A DNA stretch of 64,000 bases from positions 33,771,469-33,835,468 of the forward strand of contig BTRK01000005.1 of the NCBI GenBank assembly GCA_036245805.1, read 5' to 3'. Source of the DNA: Pristionchus mayeri (Eukaryota; Nematoda; Chromadorea; Rhabditida; Neodiplogasteridae). Within the stretch, counting starts at the first letter, position 1, and the number at the start of each line of letters is the position of its first letter. Below are positions 43,630 through 57,700 of the stretch, in pieces. A program made the translations under genes and the position numbers. The notes under the pieces were generated by a model, which had not been told where the DNA came from, did no database searches, and saw only the letters and a program-made list of their open reading frames with translations.

Positions 43630-46600
43630 CTAGTATTTATCAAAGAGAGCGGCTTTCATCGCATCACTGAAATCATTGTAGACGGATGATTCCTGGAAAA
43701 GGGCAAGAGATGTGCCACTATTTTAAAAGTAAAATGATCAAACCTTGAGAGTCTTGAATTGATCTTTGGTGTCCATATTAGAGAGACAGTGAATCTGAGA
43801 TTATATTTATTAAATATGCATGAATTCCTGTGGAGAAAATAAATGACACAGCGTTAAGGACGGTAAAAGTTGCAAGGATTCAGTGCGATCCCTCGCTATG
43901 TCTCACTAACAGCCAATTGTTTTCACAAACCTGTAGACCGAGCAGTCTGTATTCATCCGCAAATCTTAGCTTCTCAATGTTGGATAAGGTTTCAGAATCA
44001 ATCAGAAAATCCTCGACACGCTCGATCACACCCTTAAAATAGTAAATTAGGCTAAACACTTAGTTGTGACCTGAAATTTGAAGCTCAGTTACGACTTCCA
44101 TTAGTGTTTAGAACATTTTTATTAAACAAAGATATTGAATGAACCCAACAAAGAAAGTTACCAACCTTTACTTGGAATCGATCACTCAGCTTAAGAATGC
44201 CCTCAACTGAGCTATCTGAAATTCTCACGAGTTGATAGTATTATGAAATTAGGATATATGAAATATATATGAAATTTAAATGTACCAGTCAGATTCCAAT
44301 TTTGAGGGTAGATCACATGAAGAAATTCGATGAATTCCTGAACAAATGACGCAAATTAAAACGCGTTCTCTGAAAGGATCGGTGAGGGGTGGCTCAAGGC
44401 TTCAAAATGATCGTATCGACTTGCAAATTTCAGGGTGTCATACCTATGGGTAGGGTATGCTCCCACATGATTTTTGTGTCCCTAGCTCAACATTTTGACC
44501 TACCAAAAATTAAAAATTGAAAAAGACAAATCTCACATTTTTATCCACATCCTTCAGTTTAACTTCGTTCTTGTTCTTCTCTGCGAATTCAGAATAGAAC
44601 ATACTTCTGAAAACAGGGGAAGCAGCAGCAAGAATCTTCAATGAAATAGTGCTTACACATGCTTAAAAAAAAATGAAACTACCTGTTTGCTCACATAAAT
44701 CTTATCCCCATCGATCATCAATGAAATATCGTGGTACGGTACATTTGGATCAGTGAAATCGATTTTCAGCGAAATTCTGAACGAGAATTTAAATTTTTAT
44801 TACAGGATATGGAAATTCGTCCAAAAAATACATATTGCTCTAACATTTAGTTATTGGGATGCAAGTCAGTAAACAAAAATTGAGCGCCTATTGTTCTGAG
44901 ATTTTGCAAAAAACTTGAATTTGATTTTTTTTAAACAAAGTAGTGCTGTCCATTATTTAATGTTCCGTGCCTTTTACCGTAGTGGATAAATACAAATAAG
45001 CTAACGCTTCGATGTGTAGGATTGAAATCATGGCAACCTGATTCCTCACCTGATTCCTTTCATATTCGATAGCCAGAAGTGAACTTCAACGGCAATTTTT
45101 CCGAATATAATTCGAATATAATTCTATAAAACATCATTTCAAATTATTTCACCTTCTCCTCATCCATAATCAAGTCTTCATCGATATTCGTTTCGAAAAC
45201 TTCGCAGTCATCTTGATACTTATGGAACTTCTAAATTCCCAAATGAAGAAAAATACATAAATTAATTTCAAGAATTCTGAACTTTTCTCATGAAGTACCT
45301 AAAAATGTTCGCACCTCAACAGAAATGTTGTTCTTTTTGTCGGGGTGGATGAAGATGAATTCAGCGTTCACATCGATGTCCCACGACGATGATTGAATTT
45401 GATTGCATTTCAGTGAGAGAGAAAGGGAGCTTTCGTAGTCGTATTTATCGGCGCGAACAGCCCTTGAAAGGAATTATTTTTCAATTTTTCCTGTAAAATA
45501 AATGCAATTTTAAAAAATTTTATTGGTTCTATACGTTCTTATAATTATTGTAGGTCTGGTCAATCTCGATCACATCATAACCATGTCTCCGAAGGAACAG
45601 TGATGAACAAAAGGAAAAAAAACGATCGGTTGAAGTGGAAAATAGTTCACCCAAGGAAATATAGTGGTCCCCATGAAATAGTGGTCCGGAATATAATGGT
45701 CCTTGAATATATAGTGGTCCCCAGGCACCATTATAAAAATAACGGTCCCATCATAAAAAATAATGGTCCCATAATTTGAAAATGCAATGGTCCCAAATAG
45801 CGAAAATGGAGTCAAAATAGCTGAAAAATGAAAAATGATGGGACCCTTATTTTTATTTCCAATTTTGGGACCACTATTTCTTCAAAAGTTCTCTGTGATT
45901 GCAAAGTAATATTGTTTCAACTAAGACCATTCGCGTAATTTACTGGCAACTTACTTTTCATTACCCAAAAAAATGAAAATTATGCTCCAATTCGCTGGTA
46001 ACTTACTTTTGCCTTGTCGCGAAAGCAGCTCATTTCAAATTTACTGGTTAGTAACTTTTGACTTACTTTTTTTGGCAACTAATTTGTAAGTAACAGGTAA
46101 GTATTTTACAATTTACTTTTTCAAGATACAACAAGCGGGGATCCGCTGCTTTTTTTACATATTTTATTAACTCTCAATGCACTTATCCAATATTTCGTTT
46201 GACTATGGTGGTTTCCGTTTTTCCATATATGAAGAACCCGCTTAACCACGTAGACAGGGCCATCAGGTAATAGTTTAATCACTACATTTGTTTCACCTTA
46301 ACTTTTAAAGGTGCTGATCAGAATTCAAATGCCAATGAAGCTATGTCTACGGATACTATCCGTTTCAATGGAAGAACCATTGTTCGAAATTGGTCCTGAT
46401 TAAGGAATTCCGGAAGACATCTTCTAATAATATTGGGGTGTCCGGAAAGTTCGTATATTTTTTTGTTTTTATTTTTTATTCAATGCTTTACAATTCTCAG
46501 TGACCAATGTATGCCCCCTTCTTTCTCACAACCTCCCTCCAGCGATTGGGCAGGGTCTCGATTCCTCTCTTCCAGAATGCGGGTTTCTTCGAGACCGCCC

Positions 46601-48450
46601 AGTTCACGAAAGCCCTCACAACTTCATCTCGATTCTTGAACTTCTTTCCTTTGCAGAAGTCAGAGAGAGAGCGGAAGCAGTGGTAGTCGCATGGGGATAG
46701 ATCCGGGGAATACGGTGGATGTGGAATCCTCTCGATCTTCAGCTCGTCCATTTTCTTCTGGGTCATCTTCGCTCGATGTGGGCGAGCATTGTCCATCAGA
46801 AGAGGAATTTTGCCCTGGTTCAGGAGTCTGGGAGGGACTCTGATCGCGACTTCTTCCAGTTGTTCAGAGAAGAGGTCGGCATTGATGGCGGTTCCAGTAG
46901 GAAGGATCTCGTATTAGATCGGAACAAGTAATGATAGAAAGAATCAGTGAATTTCCTCATTTTCTTCAAGGGAACGGGTTTGTGCTTCGCATCGGTGTCG
47001 AAACACTGTTGTCTCTTCGCTGGGTTATTATACATGATTCACTCCTCGCACATGTCTGTTATGGAATCTGTCCATCGAAGATCCGATCTACGATGGAGCG
47101 ATTTCCGACAGTAATTCAACACAACTATATCAAAATATCGGCTATACTTCACCACTTCAACAAGTGTAGAAACTACGAGACTGATCCAACCCACATCCCA
47201 CTTAACGTCAGAGTGACGCAATACATTGTTGACAAACAGATTGCGCAATCACTGCATTTGATCGCGAACTGACTTTTTTCCGAAGCATTATACGAACTTT
47301 CCGGACACCCCAATAGTAAGAGCGATGATTGCAGTTGTTTTATGAGTCTCGAAATTCGATCACTAAGTATACTCTAAGTACTCAAGACTCAAGATGCTGT
47401 CTCGTATGTAAGTTTTGAATATCAGTATTTTATACAGATACATTTTCCAGGTGCATTCCATTGAATTTGTATTGTTCATTCAACCGACAGCTGAAAATTG
47501 AACGACTTGTGAATACATTGGAAAATGAAGATTAAAATGTGATTTACTATATCTCTTGCAGGGTTCAGGAACAAGACGTTATCGACGAAGATTGAGTATC
47601 TATCTACCTTGTGCCAAGCAATATCGAAACCCGTTTATAATGTTCATAAGTTGAGACATGTCATGATTGTTGATTGATCGTTGAAAAGTAAATAAAAATT
47701 GAAATTTGAATTTAAAATAGCACCTGGAAAGCAACTGGACTAAAGTAAGCATGAAGCAACAAAAAAATAAATTTAAAGTAAGTAAAAAGCAATAAAAAAG
47801 TAAGTTGTAAATTTTGGGTAATAAAAAAGTAAGTTGCCAGTAAATTGCGAAACTCATAGTAAGCACAAAGTAAAATTGTCGTAAGAACAAAGTAAATTTA
47901 CCAGTAAGTAGCTGGCAACTAACTTTTTCAACTTGCGGCAATATTACTTTGTGCTTACGACAATATTACTTTGCAATCACAGAGTTGGGACCACTACTTT
48001 TACAGTGGGACCATTACTTTTTAGTGGTCTCATGGGACCTTTATATTTTTTTGGGTGCACTATTTTCCACTTCAACCAAAAAAATCGAATGGTAAATTGG
48101 AATAAATGTTTCTGAAACATGTATTCTAATTTTTTCGAGAAATTCCAATGGTCAATAAATTTCAAGGAAGGCAATGAGAAGTTTTCTGCATAGAAATGCT
48201 AACCAGGGTACTCCTTTCACTTCCACCATCTCCGAATCATAGCGAAAATAATGCGATTCTTCCTTCAACGACGCATAGTCCAAGTCAAATCGGATAACTC
48301 CATCTGAGAAAAATTATTTTCGAGTAGGGAATTTTAATACCAATTCAACACAATCTATGAATTGATTGCTAAAGGAATCTTTTTTTTTCGGCTATGGACC
48401 TGGATGTCCGAACAATATTCACAATTCAAACCTGGTGGGGTTGTCTTCAT
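43630..48450 (-). CDS. MATH-BTB gene C: single module, intact, 309 aa
   Basis: Twelve exons: 48432-48450, 48204-48303, 45315-45462, 45153-45230, 45050-45123, 44683-44776, 44537-44635, 44286-44337, 44166-44215, 43931-44032, 43744-43794, 43630-43692. They sum to 930 bp in one frame. It starts MKTTPPG. MATH: DGVIRFDLDYASLKEES, LSLSLKCNQI, WDIDVNAEFIFI, KFHKYQDDCEVF, KIAVEVHFWLSNMKGI. BTB: DPNVPYHDISLMIDGDKIYV, ILAAASPVFRSMFYSEFAEK, EFIEFLHVIYPQ, LKLSDRFQVK. Tail: GVIERVEDFLIDS, IHCLSNMDTKDQFKT. Likely a CUL3 substrate adaptor by family. The 2.7-kb intron 2 is filled by a foldback carrying a mariner. It is closest in structure to gene E. Confidence 0.85.
46433..47313 (-). mobile_element. Mariner-family element with degenerate transposase
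   Basis: It begins TTGGGGTGTCCGGAAAGTTC and ends GAACTTTCCGGACACCCCAA, with TA on each side (46431-46432, 47314-47315). The minus strand encodes the C-terminal half of a mariner transposase (46497 to about 46900): GTAINADLFSEQL, then MDNARPHRAKMTQ and HPPYSPDLSPCDYHCFRSL, giving two catalytic Asp (DNARPH and PCDYH, the D34D spacing of mariner). Upstream the frame is broken by stops and shifts and the DNA-binding half is not recognisable. At 881 bp it is shorter than a complete mariner (about 1.3 kb). Confidence 0.85.
46497..47035 (-). pseudogene. Mariner transposase, C-terminal remnant
   Basis: The frame 46497-46796 ends in KRGIETLPNRWREVV...GAYIGH, the normal mariner C-terminus, followed by a stop. 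The region above 46800 continues the homology only with frame changes. The first catalytic Asp of the triad is not identifiable, so the enzyme is inactive. Confidence 0.8.
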
Positions 48451-48783
48451 TCTTGCTTATTCTTGCTTATACAACTTGCTGGATGTACTCTAGAATGACA
48501 AAGTCAAATTATCAAGAAACCCTAACAAGAGGGAAACTGCAGTAACACCTTTCAGATATATCTTACGACATCAACGCCATTCAAACATATGCCAATAAAA
48601 CAACAAAACAACTTTATACTTCATGCAACGATGGAAATGTGAACAGAGTTAACAAATTATCCAGGAAACAAAGATTTGAGGTGAAATCATACAGCATAAA
48701 CGATTCACAGAGGCAATAGATTCCATCTCTCCCGACAATTGAATGAGAATCAGTCAAAATAGGAAGAATATTAAGTGGAATAT

Positions 48784-51700
48784 TCAATAGAAATCGCTCT
48801 CACTGGAGCAATATCGCATACGTTTTCTGTCTGCTTTTATGGCAATCTTGACCTGACTCTTCCGAAGAGCAGACTTCATCTTTTTAGAGAGACCACTGTA
48901 GACGGGCGACTTCTGCATATCAACAGAGTAAAAACACTTCATTTCGTAATATAACTCGATATTCTGGAAATCTTTATCCGTCGTAAGTTGAGAGAAGCAA
49001 TGTTTCTAGAATGTATTAAGTATTATTGATATTAAGAATAATACAATATTTAAATAAACAATGAGTGATAGCTCGTAACTCGATTCGAGCACTGTGCACA
49101 GGGTTCGAAAGCCTAGGGTGAACTTGGTTCCATTTTGCGGATGTACGTTTTGCCAACCAAATTTAAAGCAAAACGAACATCCCAGAAGTGAAAATAGTCT
49201 TATACCGTGGGTGTTCGTGCCACGGTATAATATTATTTTCACGTCTGGGGTGTTCGTTTTGCTTTAAATTTGGTTGGCAAAACGTACACCCCCAAAATGG
49301 AACCAAGTTCACCCTAGGCTTTCGAACCCTGACTGTGCACTTTATCAAACCTTCAGCTAGGGACCGCAGAGCTTGGTCATTTAAGATTTTCAAGTGACAG
49401 TACGCGGGAAACGTCGACTAGCTCACCCAAATTCTGTTCAGTATGCGATTGTAGTTCTTTTCTGAACTTTTTTTTTTCGGTTGTTTTCACCACTTTGATT
49501 TTAATAAAATAATTTTTTGTTTGACGTATGAGCTCTCCCGCTCTCACTTAGCCCCTTGTACAATTTTGACCTCTTGTGACACTCATATATTGAACTCCAT
49601 AGCCATTTAGCAAAAGTCGATTAAATTTCCCCCTACTTCGATCGATATCTCGTTTCCGTCCGTTGTCTCACGCTAAAACCATACGCCATTACATTTTATG
49701 GACTCTAATGCGTAATCTTTCGCGCTGCTCATCCACGAGACAATCGACGGAATGAGGTTGTATCGATTTTTAGACCTGAAACATGCGATTTTTTGTGAAG
49801 TTCATATTTATCGATCGATATCTTGTTTCCGTTCATTGTCTCATGCTAAAACCATACGCCATTACATTTTATGGACTCTAATGCGTAATCTTTCGCGCTG
49901 CTCATCCATGAGACAATCGACGGAATGAAGTTGTATCGATTTTTAGACCTGAAACATGAGACGTATTGTGAAGTTACCTTTTTTTGGCTCATATTTAATT
50001 AATTCTCTCCATGTCTATGATTCCCAGAATGGCATTTCTATCAATACGATAACATATTTTCATATAATTTTAATTTAAAAAATGGTGAAAAATAAATATT
50101 TAAAAATGTGAAGAAAGTCAGTTGCTGATTAGGTCAGTGATGGCAGGTGGAGGGGTACGGTACCTTAGCCTCGGCGTTAATTTTGTAAATTCGCATAATT
50201 AATTTTTTGTTGTCGAAATCGAATCGGCAGCTCATAAACCATCGGATTCTATGCGCATTTTAGTTTAGAAGCATTTTGAAGAAACCCGCCTGCGCTCCCT
50301 ACCTTCAGCTCGGTCAGTGCGTTGTTTTCATCGGCGATTTTCAGCTTCTCAGCGGTTGAAAGTGCGCGAGTATCGATAAGCAACTCCTGAGCACGCTGGA
50401 TCACGAACTGAAAAAATACATATTTAGAAACTCTAGGAGAACCTAATTAATAGATAACGAAGCACCATATAATAATTAAGTGAAGAGTTTGATGAATATT
50501 TACTTACCTCAATCTGGAATTGATCACCGAGCTTGAGGAGACATTCGGGAGAGTCAACTGATGAATTTACAATTTACACGTTATATTACTTATCTCTTAC
50601 ATAAGCTCATAATTTTGCTCGATGGGTAGATTACATGAAGCATCTTGATAAATTCCTAAAAATATGCTTATGCACAATACTAAAAATACTTTGCAAGAAT
50701 AAATATATTTTACCTCTCGAACCACATCATGGAGTTCAATTTCCTTCTTGTCTTTCTCGATGAAGTCTCCGTAGAACATTGTATTGAAGACTGGAGAATG
50801 CACAGCCAGAATCTGAAGTTCAAAGTTGACAAAAACACAGTTACAGTTACACATATATACCTGCTTGCTCACATAAATCTTCTCTCCTTCAATCACCAAT
50901 GCAACGTCATGACGGGGGTCATTCGAATCAGTGAAATCGATACGAGGAATGATACTAAGCAGGAAGTTGTTAAAGAGTAAACAATTCTAATCACCTGATT
51001 CCCTTCATTTTCGAAATCCAGAAGCGAATGTCAACAACAATCTTACCGTCGTTGATTAATTCCTTCAATGGAATACATTCCAAAACTTGAATAAGGATAA
51101 ATAAAAATAACTGTAACAATGTACGTAGAAGAAGCACACCTTTGTGAACTCATTGTTATATATTTTTTGGTTGCGAATGATATTGGTTTGGCAAGTGCGA
51201 TCATCATTGTGGAAACGTTGTGCTTTCTTACAAAAATTTTATTATAACACTAAAAATTCACTCCATTAAATTATCCATCGAAATTATTGTTCACAGTTTG
51301 GGGAAAGAAGATCTATAAGAGAGGAATCGCGAGAGAATCGAGCACTCAGCGGCGGTAAATTCAAATTTGTCCTATCTGGCTAATATTTTGGTACCAAGTA
51401 TTTCAAATGATGCTCTTTCAAACTGCGTTGTCAGAATTTCGATAACTGTCCTCATCGTCGAGATTCAGAAGGCCAAACATGGTACTATCACTTTTCGGCA
51501 GTCAAATCGCGCTCACTTAAATGATCATCAATCCGTTTAAAATTGAGATAGAGCGTCGTTCTTTTTTTCCAAAGAAAGCTACCATCATGCGCTACAACTT
51601 TCATGTTGACGATGTCATTCCTTGTGCAGGCCCTGGTTCGGGGTGGTTGGGTTCACTAAAATTGACTTTCTCTAAAAATTGGAAAAAACTTCTGGGATTT

Positions 51701-54700
51701 TGTGCTCATTTGGTAGTGCCTATGGGTGGCTATCTAGTGCCCAAAAATTGGCCAAATCGAGAGGGGGATAAAAAAAGTGGGCTCACTTTTGTATGGTCAC
51801 CCCAAAAACGGTCCTTGACATCAACACTTCCAAAGCTCCAATTGATGCTTATTGGGTGCGAATACATTCAACAACATCGAAAACAACATTTTAAATTGTT
51901 TCTTGGGCGATTATACCACTTCCACTGGTCAAAGATTACGGTACGACCTCAAATTCAAAAATCGATATTTTGACCCTCAACGACCTATGGGATGAGTACT
52001 ATTGCAATAAACCGGTTCAAAGTAATGTAGAAACATCCCTTGAAACGTCTCAAAGAAAGTGGGCACATATAAATACGAAATTTCATCTGGGGAACTCGTG
52101 GAAAGGCGCAAAAGTGCACCACCGTTAAAAATGGACGGTCGGACCTGTCCTGGGCTAGATATGTAGAGCAGAACGAGCTAAACATTTCATCTGTTGAAAG
52201 TGAGTTTCTATCTTTTCGTTCACGCGAGCTACAGAGCCTAGAAGTTAGCAGAAATGGCTGGTGGAGGCGCGCGGGAGAGCTCTAAATGGAGGGGGGAGAG
52301 AGAGAGGTCAGGCGGCGAGAGCGCCAGACGGTTAGAGCACGCGCTCTCGAGGGATTCTAGCCGATTTCTGCTCAAAACTATGTAGCTCGAGTAAACGAAA
52401 AGATAGAAACTCACTTTCAACAGATGAAATGTTTAGCTCGTTCTGCCGTCCATTTTTAACGGTGGTGGTTTATTGCAATAGTACTCATCCCATAGGTCGT
52501 TGAGGGTCAAAATATCGATTTTTGAATTTCAGGACGTACCGTACCAGTGGAAGTGGTATAATCGCCCAAGAAACAATTTAAAATGTTGTTTTAGATGTTT
52601 CTGATTGTATTCGCACCCAATAAGCATCAATTGGAGCTTTGGAAGTGTTGATGTCAAGGACCGTTTTTGGGGTGACCATACAAAAGTGAGCCCACTTTTT
52701 TTATCCCCCTCTCGATTTGGCCAATTTTTAGGCACTAGATAGCCACCAATAGGCACTACCAAATGAGCACAAATTCCTAGAAGTTTTTTTCCGATTTTTA
52801 GAGAAAAGTCATTTTTAGTGAACCCAACCACCCCGAACCAGGGCCTGCACAAGGAATGACATCGTCAACATGAAAGTTGTAGCGCATGATGGTAGCTTTC
52901 TTTGGAAAAAAAGAACGACGCTCTATCTCAATTTTAAACAGATTGATGATCATTTAAGTAAGCGCGATTTGACTGCCGAAAAGTAATAGTACCATGTTTG
53001 GCCTTCTGAATCTCGACGATGAGGACAGTTATCGAAATTCTGACGACGCAGTTTGAAAGTTCATCATTTGAAATACTTGGTACCAAAATATTAGCCAGAT
53101 AGGACAAATTTGAATTTACCGCCGCTGAGTGCTCGATTCTCTCGCGATTCCTCTCTTATATTGTTTGTTGGAATTACCTAGCCCGTTTTGATCGAAATCA
53201 GATACAAAAAAGGAAAACAAAAGAAGATAACAGCTAATTGAAGAAAGAAAATGCAGAACTGCCTCCATTAATGTCCACTAATGTCATAATTACATAGTAT
53301 ATGACCCTGATAAGACTCGTTTTTTTTCCATATTTTGTTCACAATATTATGTTCACCTTTACAGCGAGATTTTTCTCTATGTCCTTATTGACCACAACGA
53401 ATTCCGTGTCCATATCGATTCTCCAAAGTGCCATTTGCTCGTGCAAACAGAAGATATTGCAATCAATTCCACTAAAATCCAGCCATAAAGCAGCTTGCCT
53501 GCAAAGTATCATTGACCATTTTTTAAACAAATTATTTAAAAAAATTTCCATTGTTCCATTCCAGTAGGACAATGGGCATACAGATAATGAAAATACCAGT
53601 GTATACTCAATATTCGCTTCTGCTAGAATAATATCCCCCTCCTACCAACCAGGAGGAGTACTAGGAACGTAGCAATTCCGCCCCTCTGATTTCTCCCCCG
53701 GTTCATGGTAGTGCCCACCCTTTTTCACCATCCTCTTGTACCACTCAATACGCGCTCTCTCAAAAACAGTCGTCCCATAAGCTCTCTTCCTTTTGTCTTA
53801 TAAATACTCGGAGTATAGGCTACAAACTCCCTTTACTCGAAGATTTTGTGAACACTTTTGATTATTCCGTAGTAGGTTTCACTGAAACCTGGATCTCCCC
53901 TGGCACCGTCAACGACGGCATGCTATCTTTCAATAATAGATTTACTGTCTATCGCGCAGATAGGGATAACTCTGGTGGAGGTGTAGCTCTCCTCGTTAGT
54001 GCTGATCTCCCTTCGACCCTTGCCTTCTCTCATTCATTCTCCCCTTACTGCCAGACAGTCGCCACCACGACTCATTTCGAGAATAGTCAGTTCCTGATTT
54101 GCCTGGTCTACCGTAGTCCCTCGTGCGATCATGCTTCTTCTCAAAATTTTACCTCATTCTTTCATGATTTTATATGCACTCAACCATTACCTCTTGTACT
54201 TTTCGGCGATTTTAACTGTCCAGAAATCGAATGGCGCACTCTCACCTCGGAAATGAATAACCCATCTCACCACTCCAATTCCCTCCTGGCGCTCACGAGT
54301 TCCCTTTCTCTAACACAGTGTATTACTGATCCCACCAGAGGAAACAATATTCTTGACGTGGTCCTCACCACACACCCTCATCGCGTTCACAACTGTAGAG
54401 TTCTCCCCCCTCTCCCCAAACTAGATCACTCTCTCGTAGCCTTTTGTTGGCACGCATCCATTCCCCGCCCTCCACCCTTAGTCATTCGAGATTATAGGAG
54501 TGCTAACTGGGATAGAATCCAGTATCAAATAGCAGCTGTCGACTGGGATACATTACTAGCACAGTCTGATCAGACACCTGACGCCCTTTATTCTGCTTTC
54601 CTTAATATCATTCACCCAATCATCAACGAAAATGTTCCGTATCGTAAAATATCTAGTAAACCTTTCTTATTATCTAAGAAGTCTCAACGTCTTCTCAGAA

Positions 54701-57700
54701 AATCGCGCAAACTTTTCAAACAGCGTTTCTCTATTGGCCTTCTCCCTTTCAAACAGGCATCCACCAAGTTTAGACAATCAGTGCGCTCAACGCGCCGAAA
54801 ACGTGAACGTGATCTCATTAGCCGCCCAAACTCAAAACGATTCTACAGTTTTGCTAGTGACAAACTTAAAGATAATGCCTCATCCATTCCTGCACTAATC
54901 GATGAGTTAGGTGTAAGCCAAACCGATAGTCAGATCAAGGTAGATCTTCTTGCGCATCATTTCTCCAAATGTTTTAACCATAACGTTCCTCCTCCCCTCC
55001 TCCTACCACCCTCTCTCCTAGCGACCCGATCATTGATTAGATCGCCTTTTCTCCCATAATCATTATGAAAATTCTTTCGAAAGTTCCCAATAGAAACTCC
55101 TCCTCCCCTGACGGTATTCCTTACACCTTTATAAAAAATACGCGGGAACAGCTTTCCCGTCCCCTCTCAACTCTTTTTAATTCTTTTATGCTTCACTCCG
55201 GCATTCCCACCATCTGGAAACATGCAATAATTCGCCCAATCTATAAAAGAAAAGGGAGTAAACATTCCGTCGAGAACTACCGACCGATCTCCCTGACATG
55301 CGCACTCTCGAAAATTATGGAAAGAATAATTTGCACTGAGATTTCTTTCTTTCTATCGCGAAACAACCTCTTCCCCAAAGAGCAACATGGTTTTCGATCC
55401 AAACGTTCCTGTGGTACCGCTCTTCTATCCACTTTCTCCCACTGGAATTCACTACTAGATAAGCGTAATTTCATTACATGTGCCTACGTTGACTTTTCGA
55501 AAGCCTTCGACTCAATTCCCCTTAACCTTCTTGTGAGTAAGTGAGTCAACAGGAATTCGTGGCTGCCTCCTTAAGTGGATTAAGTCATTCCTGTCAGATC
55601 GATCTCAGTCCGTGTCTGTCGATAATTGCATGTCTCTACCTTTCCCTGTAGTTAGTGGCGTGCCTCAAGGTAGCTGTCTTGGTCCGCTCCTCTTTTCCAT
55701 CTATATTTCTGACATTCCCAGCATCCCCCCCCCTGGTACCTTTAGCAGTATGTATGCTGACGAACTCAAAATTTACACTGTTAACGACCCCTCCCTCCTC
55801 CAATCAGCTATCGATAATCTGTTAGCCTGGAGTTCCCGCTGGGGCCTCACCCTCTCCCCTTCCAAAACTGTAATTATGCTACTCGGAGCTAATCATCCCG
55901 CATGCAACGTATCTGTCCTTGGATGTAATCTTCCCGTAAAGCAAGAAGTGAAGGACCTCGGAATAACATACGACAACAAGCTAAGTTTTGCACCCCATTT
56001 GAATGATATAATTAGTAAAGCTAATGCTCGCTGCTCCTTCATCCACCGATCCTTCCAATCACGAAGTGTTACGATCTACTCGAAACTTTTCTCCACGTAT
56101 GTCCGCCCCCTACTCGAGTACTGTAGTGAGCTATGGAACCCATGCACTGTTTCTGTTGCTGCACGAATTGAACAGGTACAAAGGCGTTTCACAAAACTCG
56201 TCTTCTCCCGATGCCTTCTCCCCCCTTCTTCCTACCAAGAACGACTGAAGATGCTCAACCTCCCATCTCTCTCCGATCGTCGTTTTAAGATTGATCTACT
56301 CACCTGTTACAAAATTATTTTCGGTTTTTATGATATTGATTGTCGCTCATTCTTTAATTTCTCCTCCCGAATAGGTATCACTAGAGGTCACCGTCTTAAA
56401 ATTTGCCCATTTCGCACCACAAGTCAACGATTTGCCAGTTTCCTGTCTAATAGAATAGTACCACATTGGAATCGTCTAGAAGATTCCATTATCAGTAGTC
56501 CTAATCTCTCTATTGTCTCAAATTACATTTAAAATCTTGACTTCTCTTCTCAATAGTACCTTTTGTCGTTTCCTTCGACATCGTAATATCGTATTGTGAT
56601 GACTACTCTTTCCTGTATAATATCCACCATCTACTTTTCGAATCCCCGCCACAAACGATAAATATATTATTATTATATGAGAGACTATCTGGTACGATTC
56701 ACCATAGGCCGTACAACGAAAAATAAAGTATTGATTGTACCAGGTAGGTACCACGAGGTATGAGAAAGGCACCAAGTGGCACCATGTCAGTACCAAGAAG
56801 CATCAGGTCAGTTCCAAGTGGATCCTGGTAGGCACAAAGTGGTACCAGGCACGCATCAAGTGCTACCAGGTCAGTATCATGTAGTCACAGGTAAAGAACA
56901 ACATGTACCCGGTCTGTGACAGTGGTACCACTTCATAGCATGTGTAGCCAGGTCCATACTAAGAGGTGCCGAACATAAAGAACAGATCCAGTGATTCCTG
57001 GCACGTACCAAACGGCACCAGATCCGTACCATACGATGCAAGATGGAGACATACCGGAACCAGGCAAAACCAAGTCCTTCCAAGTGGTACCAACCGGTAC
57101 TGAATGTATACTAATGGTGGTTCCAGTTGATACGGGCCTCGTTACGTTTGGTATTGGCCTGGTCCAGCATGAAAAGGACTTGGTACCATTTGGTGCTGAC
57201 CTGGTGCTTGGTGGTACTGCTACCACTTGTGACGATAGGGGGGAGGGGGTTAAAACCTGCGCAGGTTAAATCCCATCCGATTCATTGATCTTTTGCCGAG
57301 TTTGATTTTGTTAAAAATTCAACCAAAATATGCATTTGAAATAAATCAAAATTGTTCGTGCCCGACTATGGCAAAACGGGTTTGAGCCGGATTATACTCT
57401 GCATTTTCAACTCTGATGTCGGATGTCATGCTGTTTGGTGCCTGTTGGTATCCTGGTTATGCTTCGCAGAGGTACCACGTGGTACTGACCTGGTAGCTTG
57501 CCTGGTACCACTTGCAACTGACATGGGACCACTTAGAACTGACCTGATGCTTCTTGGTACTGACATGGTACCACTTGGTGCCTTTCTCATACCACGTGGT
57601 ACCTACCTGGTACCAGTGAGTGCTCACCTACTACTTCTTAGAGGTTTGCTCAAGTTTCAAAGACAGGGAAACCCATCTGAGAACGGAAACCGCCGTAAAA

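Larger units (their letters stand above)
45631..48077. repeat. 2.4-kb foldback element in gene C intron 2
   Basis: Outer ends GGTTGAAGTGGAAAATAGT and ACTATTTTCCACTTCAACC are inverted. Inner paired stretches include CTCTGTGATTGCAAAGTAAT against ATTACTTTGCAATCACAGAG. Repeated TGGTCCC/GGGACCA words lie near both ends. A mariner is nested at 46433-47313. Confidence 0.8.

Noticed and set aside
49639..49976. CRISPR-like or satellite array
   Set aside because: Only two copies of a 173-bp unit, a simple tandem duplication in an intron.
51521..51973. 150-codon ORF and its minus-strand twin at 52529-52852
   Set aside because: They are the same foldback arm read in both orientations; no homology or splice support.
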